From positions 14,947-38,404 of the forward strand of contig NWUY0300014087.1 of NCBI GenBank assembly GCA_004151065.3: a stretch of 23,458 bases of DNA, read 5' to 3'. The position numbers and the translations under genes are program-made. The DNA is from Larix sibirica. Taxonomy: Eukaryota; Streptophyta; Pinopsida; Pinales; Pinaceae. The notes beneath the pieces are model-generated. The model was not told the DNA's origin. It made no database searches and worked only from the letters and a program-made list of their open reading frames with translations. Every line of letters starts with the position of its first letter. Position 1 is the first letter of the stretch. Below are positions 20,040-23,458 of the stretch, piece after piece.

Positions 20040-22400
20040 TTCAACAACTTAGAGGATGATTGGTTTGGTGAGATTCTTGCTCAACTAACATACTACATGT
20101 TCTTGATGTGAATCGTCTTCCTGAGCCAAAACCACCAAAACCATACCACTTGTTGATTAAGATGTAGCAATGTATAGAAGGAAATATCTATAATAGTTTG
20201 GTGGACTAAGTAATTAGGCAGACATAAGGGCCTTTTCAAGGCATCAAATGGTCATTGTATGGCATTATCTCACATAAAAGGAACTCTTTTTTTCAAAAGG
20301 CACATAAAACCTAAAACCTTTTGTCACCTTAGCGTAATTGGCAATAATTTTTTTGCAAGAAACTAGCTTTTCCTTGTAAGCTCTAAAGTTGTCTAATGTT
20401 ACAAGAGGGATGCATCTTAACTATTCATTCAACCATGATCTTGAACTTGGACATAATGAAACCAAGTAACCTCCTACTCACGACATAAAAAATGTACTTA
20501 TTCGAATTTAAACAAATCTTGTTGAAATGACATCTTTCGAAAGTTGTGTGAAGATGGGCTAGATGATCATCTTTTCTTTTGATCTAGCAACCAAATCATC
20601 CTAGTAGGCTTCAAATATATGTTTAATGTCATGGAAGGCATAAAACATAGCATGCTAAAAAGTGGCTCTAGCATTTTTATGGCTGAATGACATTTTTCTA
20701 TACTCAGAAGTATCCCAAGGAAGATACAATTGATCTTATGTTAATACAGAGCGAATTGAATATGATTATAGCAAGAAAATCCATCCATGAATAAGAAGAT
20801 TTCATTTCTAGCACACGCATTGATAATTTAATCAATGAACGATGTAGGGTAATTTTCCTTAGGACAAGCCTTATTTAGATCAAGAAAGTCAGTGCAAACA
20901 CGAATGGTCCCTTTCTTTTTATCCACAAGAACAAAAGTTGATACCCAGACAGTGAGAGAGATGGGGTAAATAAAGCCAATTTTTAACAATTTTTCTACTT
21001 ATGCCAAAATGGATGTTTCTTTTCAAGGGATTACCGATCTTAGCTTCTGTCGAATAGACTTCACATTCTCGTAAGTCTTGATTTTGTGTTCAACAATCTA
21101 GAGGTCTATCCTTAGCATTTCTTCATACACCCAAGAAAAAATGTCTTGGAATTCCTGGAAAGGATAATATAAATTTTGATTTCTTCAAGAGTACAATATG
21201 CTCCAATCATAATGTTTCCCACAATGCTAGGTTTCTTAGAAATATCAATTGGCATGGTTTTTGAATTTTTTGTCATATTTCCCTTTGCATATACCTCTTT
21301 TGATGGGAGGAAACTTTTATACCAATTGAAATCTCCAGAAATCAAACTTTTATCCTCAGTTTCCAACTGGCTTAACTCGAGAAGAAAGTAAAATCGGTGA
21401 TGCATATTTTCCCAAGGTCTCTCAAAACAAGTCATTGCTTCGATGATAACTTCATCGGAAGGTTAAACCATGTCTAAGAAATTTTGTGAAGTAGCAGAAG
21501 GCCCAAATGGGCGACGTGAATTGATCATGTTGCTCTTGGGTTGGAGCAACTTGATTGATGTCTACCATAGCCAACTGAATAGCCTGGTAAGCAATCTCAA
21601 CTGTAAATAATCTCATAGTTGGTCCAATACATTTTTTCATCTACCAAAGCAGATGAATCCAGTAGAATCCAAGGATCATTTTCCAAATAAGATGTTTTAA
21701 ATGAGGTTGAGAACTATACCTTTGTATTCTTGCTTGACAACATATCCTTAGGATCTATGGCACTGACATTGAAAGTTGACATCCCAAAATAAGGCATTGC
21801 GGAAGGGGAAGGACCACTACTTTGGGGAGCAGAGGTTGAGGCACCAATCCCATTGATCGGGGTGAACATAGGTGTAGCTCCTGTGGGAGTCCCAATCACA
21901 TGAGGGTTAGTGTCCCCAATGGAAATTCCAAAGACGAGATTTAATGTCCGATGCAGAAATACCAAATTAGAGGGTGGTAGTGCCCCCAACACCTAAGGTA
22001 TTAGCAAATACTCATGATGTTCCACCGATGTAAGGGGTTAAGATGTGCAATAAGGTCTTTGTGAGATAAGTCGTGAGCATACAAGAGAATAGGACTTTGA
22101 GGGTTAGTAAGTGGTGGATTGAAATCTTGATGTTGAATCAAGAATATATCTGATCTTGGGAAGTTTGAAATCATCATGGGGAGGAGCGATAGGAGCCCTT
22201 CCAAGAATGGGTCCTTGTAAATTCCTTAAATTACCTCGACCTTCAATATTTTGTTCTTCTCTTGACTATACCTCCCTTTTGGGATTGTTCACTATAACTT
22301 TATTTTTTTGTCCTTCTAACTCACTAGGTTGTGTGTCAAGGTTAAGTCTTTTCCTAGTTGTAGGTGACTTTGTTCCTCCAAGTGAAAGACCCCTAGTCCT
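20040..22400 (-). mobile_element. Degenerate Ty3/gypsy retrotransposon (gag-like to RT/RNase H)
   Basis: Read on the minus strand from high to low coordinates: a Pro/Ser/Thr-rich gag-like frame (21714-21992); a spacer (21112-21435) containing ISKKPSIV and CTLEEIKIYI; VYEEML...IVEHKIKTY with KSIRQKLR (about 21020-21140); then reverse transcriptase. RT motifs are KIGFIYPISLTVWVSTFVLV (about 20940-21000), KKKGTIRVCTDFLDLNKACP (about 20845-20930), FMDGFSCYN (about 20770) and FERCHFNKICLN (about 20500-20540). Remnants of the RT/RNase H junction (NYAKVTKGF, AIQ.PFDALK) extend to about 20200. Many stops and frameshifts show it is dead. I found no integrase and no paired LTRs. Confidence 0.82.
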
Positions 22401-23458
22401 TTGAGGGTGACAATGTGGTCAATCAACTACTTTGAACTACCCAACTCAAACACAACCTAGGTGGGAAACTCACAAACACTCAAAACACTCCACCAGAAAA
22501 ATCCTAAGGGGTTTAACAATAAAGGACAACACTCTCCCAAAGATCGGTTTAGTGTGGGTATAACTTGAAAACTATTCAATAAAATAAAACTTCTAGAAAT
22601 AAGCCTAGGATGATGTAGGCCCAAGTCCAACTAACAAAGGGATGGGAGACAGTTACAATAACCCTCTAACAATTATCACCCAAGGTGCAAGTACCCTCGC
22701 AAAGACGAGTACCCTTCAAGAGAGCCAAAGATGTTAGGAATATATATCGAATACTGCAAATATTTCCCTTTTGCAATCATCTAGGTAAGAATCTAAAGAG
22801 AAGCAACTAAGGCTACCACTTCACAGAAAGGTAGCTGAGAAAAATAGTCATGGGTTAGGCTTCTGCATATGGGCAAGGAACATAGGAAGAAATCCTAGAC
22901 CGGAAACATCAAAGAGAATCAATGTCATTTTGAGGACTTGCCACTTCTCCTAAATTTCATGTACATGCATAGTCCACTTAAAAAGCAAAGAGGGGATACT
23001 ATATGTACTTGCCTAGATTAAACTAGTGATTGATGCATGTATGAGGTGTGCTTTCCTAACAAATGTCTTCTATTATTACTAGATTTTGCACTCCTTACTG
23101 ATTATAGTTTCAATTTAATAGTGCAAATATTTTCCTCTCCAATCCTACACCGAGGCTCTATACTTAGACTATGTTGATTTTCTATAAAGGAAAAGTCTCA
23201 TTCCTTTAATTAGTACTCATTTTAGGGTCGTCCGCTACTCAAAAGGATATGGAAGTGAGACTGGTAGTGTTTTCTGAAGACTTCTAGAAATATTGAAATG
23301 ATAAATACATTGACAAACTCAAGAAAGGACTTATTCTTATATTTCAAGAACCCATATATTCTTTTATAAATTTGTGAATCAAGCGAAATAAAGAGATTGA
23401 AATCAAACAATCTTTTCCAACTTGATTTTAACAAACTCTGATTGTCACACCTAATAAC
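22401..23458. other. AT-rich flank, no gene recognised
   Basis: This lies where the 5' LTR/leader of the minus-strand gypsy element would be, but I could identify no LTR end, primer-binding site or second LTR copy. The minus-strand frame at 23222-23434 is short and Phe/Ile/Lys-rich, and I do not support it as a gene. Confidence 0.4.

Noticed and set aside
23222-23434. 70-residue minus-strand frame at the right edge
   Set aside because: Phe/Ile/Lys/Ser-rich AT-driven sequence with no recognisable domain.
1-23458. CRISPR arrays, tRNA or rRNA genes, or a bacterial-type defence cassette
   Set aside because: No regularly spaced repeats, cloverleaf genes, rRNA segments or operon-like runs of genes were seen. 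Everything fits plant nuclear DNA.

Overview
The window looks like nuclear DNA from a seed plant with a large, transposon-rich genome. A gymnosperm, probably a conifer, is the likeliest source. The evidence is an AT-rich sequence, a plant-type protein gene cut into short exons, one intron of 10.5 kb, and non-coding sequence full of decayed LINE and Ty3/gypsy pieces. No bacterial or organellar gene arrangement is visible. The species cannot be named from the sequence alone.

One real gene is present, on the plus strand. It encodes a plant homologue of TAF1C/Rrn6, the RNA polymerase I core-promoter (SL1/core factor) subunit. Eight exons (2540-3079, 3721-3823, 4160-4693, 4811-4867, 5007-5105, 5249-5366, 6074-6786, 17318-17442) join with consistent phases. 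Together they give 2,289 nt, or 762 codons plus TAA, open throughout. An earlier exon near 73-252 may carry part of the N-terminus. Its phase does not fit exon 2, and about 200 residues of the expected N-terminal propeller are not found between them. The first exon(s) must lie upstream of the window. The most notable feature is that two introns (4868-5006 and 5367-6073) have the signals of U12-type (minor spliceosome) introns.

Layout: 1-252, upstream intron end and possible N-terminal exon. 253-2539, intron with retroelement debris, including a W-box cluster plus TATA box that looks like an LTR promoter. 2540-6786, seven exons with compact introns. 6787-17317, a 10.5-kb intron. It holds a LINE ORF2 endonuclease fragment (9005 to about 9900), a broken retroelement-like frame (about 7.4-8.2 kb), old tandem repeats of 180, 171 and 72 bp, a (GAT)12(AAT)4 microsatellite and an unclassified repeat at 16.15-16.76 kb. 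17318-17442, last exon. After that come 3' flank, a run of four unrelated tandem duplications (18.4-19.9 kb), and a degenerate minus-strand Ty3/gypsy element (about 20.0-22.4 kb). I recognise nothing in the last kilobase.

The gene's likely job is recruiting Pol I to the rDNA promoter in the nucleolus. The surrounding elements are all decayed and do not form a system with it. I found no CRISPR array, tRNA, rRNA or operon-like cassette.
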